DNA of 5,836 bases, taken from NCBI GenBank assembly GCA_007127655.1, contig SKYX01000433.1:1-5836 (forward strand), written 5' to 3'. The stretch's first letter is position 1; every line of letters starts with the position of its first letter. Source of the DNA: Desulfonatronum sp. GTDB taxonomy: Bacteria; Desulfobacterota; Desulfovibrionia; Desulfovibrionales; Desulfonatronaceae. The position numbers were made by a program, and so were the translations under genes. The notes beneath the pieces were generated by a model. It was given only the letters and a program-made list of their open reading frames with translations. It ran no database searches and was not told the origin of the DNA. Positions 4,732-5,836 of this stretch are shown here, one piece after another.

Positions 4732-5836
4732 TCAACACGGGGCCGGACGGCCCCCCTTTTCCCCGGACGGCAGGTGTACGGCAAGTCGCTGGATGTCCTC
4801 CAGGTAGCCCCGCCAACCGTGGAGGTAAAAGGCCAAGGCACGCGAAAAGTTCTTGCCCACCAAGCCGTCCAAGAAGAGCTGGGAAATATCCCGTTCGCGC
4901 TGGAGCACATATTGGGAGAGCAAAAACACCCGCCGCTCCTCCTGGCTCATCTGCCGCATCAGCCGCTCCAGTACATGCCGTGCCCGAGGTTGGTACATCC
5001 AGAAGTACATCAAATCCAGCGCATTGACGATAACAGCCAAATTCAGGCTCTCCTCCTCCCTTGTCGCCGCGCAGACGAACCGCTCCGGTTTTTCCAGAAC
5101 ACTGAGCACTTCGGTATCCGGATGCCGCAACTCCAGGCCGGCGTAGACGTCGAACATCCGGCGCAGTTTGGCTGCGTAGTCCAGGCTCCGCTCCCGGAAG
5201 TTCACGGCCCGGTCGGCCAAGCCCTCGATGAACCCAGCCACGATGTCCGAGGCCAGCTTGGAGATGACAGCGGCCCAGTTCTGGAGCACCACTCCCACCG
5301 CCGGGACGCCGGCCGCCCCCAACGCAAAGCCGAGCAAGAAATTCAAAACCAAAGCCAGCGGAATGGAAAGTATCGTCCGAAACAGATTGCCCACGGCCGC
5401 GACCTTGGGCAGTCCGCGAAACAGATTATGCCCAGCCAGGTAAAGCCCGTTGACCACGGCCATAACGGCATACAGCGCCAGCGGCCCGGACTCGGCAGTA
5501 ATGCCCATCCCTCGATCCAGAAGCATGGTCTTGACCAGCAGATCCAGCAGCGGCACCGAAAACCCGGTGTACATCAACGAATCCGCGATCCGGTTCCATT
5601 TGACGTATTCGCTCCAGTGCAAAAACGGAGTCCGTCGCAACCCTCCGGCCCCAAGCACGGCCTGAATGATGTTGCGCACTCCGGTGATCCCGAACCAGAT
5701 CAACGCCCCGAAATACGCCAGTACCCACCAGTCCTTGGTCAGGGCGAAAGTGGCGAAGGCCGGAACAAAACCGCACAAGATTTTCAAGCAGTTCTTGAGA
5801 TGCGTGTTCAGGTAGCGCGGGTGTGGACGCTCTTTG
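4732..5836 (-). CDS. Multi-pass membrane protein of unknown function (5' partial)
   Basis: The frame is open from the right edge to TGA at 4732-4734, giving 367 residues with the start outside the window. The first in-window start-like codon is an internal TTG at 5785-5787, and the sequence reads smoothly across it, so the gene is probably longer. The first 200 residues hold about six hydrophobic segments (near 18-32, 37-53, 91-105, 119-136, 152-178 and 180-202), with a conserved-looking stretch NGLYLAGHNLFRGLPKVAAVGN in the middle. Residues 205-367 are charged, helical and probably cytoplasmic (FRERSLDYAAKLRRMFDVYA and RRVFLLSQYVLQRERDISQL). The tail ends in GRPAPC. I do not recognise the family and assign no function. 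It converges on the kinase gene and is not in its operon. Confidence 0.75.
   Translation of the reverse strand, partial: KERPHPRYLNTHLKNCLKILCGFVPAFATFALTKDWWVLAYFGALIWFGITGVRNIIQAVLGAGGLRRTPFLHWSEYVKWNRIADSLMYTGFSVPLLDLLVKTMLLDRGMGITAESGPLALYAVMAVVNGLYLAGHNLFRGLPKVAAVGNLFRTILSIPLALVLNFLLGFALGAAGVPAVGVVLQNWAAVISKLASDIVAGFIEGLADRAVNFRERSLDYAAKLRRMFDVYAGLELRHPDTEVLSVLEKPERFVCAATREEESLNLAVIVNALDLMYFWMYQPRARHVLERLMRQMSQEERRVFLLSQYVLQRERDISQLFLDGLVGKNFSRALAFYLHGWRGYLEDIQRLAVHLPSGEKGGRPAPC

Noticed and set aside
5785..5787. TTG as the start of the membrane-protein gene
   Set aside because: The frame stays open to the window edge with plausible protein sequence upstream, and no convincing Shine-Dalgarno precedes this TTG.

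Overview
This window looks like ordinary chromosome from a GC-rich Gram-negative bacterium. A C-terminal fragment with a CXXCH heme c motif, a Pit phosphate transporter paired with a DUF47 partner, a PhoR-type kinase with a large periplasmic domain, and interspersed CGTCA...CCGG-type short repeats would suit a sulfate-reducing Desulfobacterota lineage (Desulfovibrionales-like). That placement is inference; there is no rRNA or other marker gene here.

Layout, left to right. (1) Positions 1-84 are the last 27 codons of a plus-strand c-type cytochrome. (2) Positions 85-376 form a convergent, gene-free junction. It holds two heptanucleotide repeat tracts at its edges, a perfect 28-bp palindrome, a strong bidirectional terminator and a second hairpin. 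(3) Positions 377-2319 are a minus-strand two-gene operon: a Pit-family phosphate permease followed 29 bp later by a DUF47/PhoU-like accessory protein. (4) Positions 2320-2873 form a long divergent intergenic region. It contains a pit leader hairpin, a candidate pit promoter, an array of four 11-bp GTCA-type repeats that reads as a Pho box, a MITE-like element of about 181 bp with 13-bp inverted ends, and a terminator-like hairpin overlapping the end of a 25-codon leader ORF. (5) Positions 2874-4682 encode a PhoR-type sensor histidine kinase. (6) A 49-bp convergent gap follows, then a minus-strand multi-pass membrane protein of unknown function that runs off the right edge.

How it fits together: the centre of the window is a phosphate locus. 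A low-affinity Pi transporter and its partner diverge from a PhoR-like kinase, and a candidate PhoB-binding array lies between them, overlapping the best pit-facing promoter and oriented toward the kinase. The simplest model is reciprocal control, with PhoB-P activating the kinase gene and interfering with pit when Pi is scarce. No phoB response regulator gene is present in the window. The kinase leader is unusually long (about 350 nt) and carries both the inserted repeat element and a possible attenuator.

I see no CRISPR array, transposase, tRNA or rRNA. The more unusual content lies in the two long intergenic regions and in the unrecognised membrane protein.
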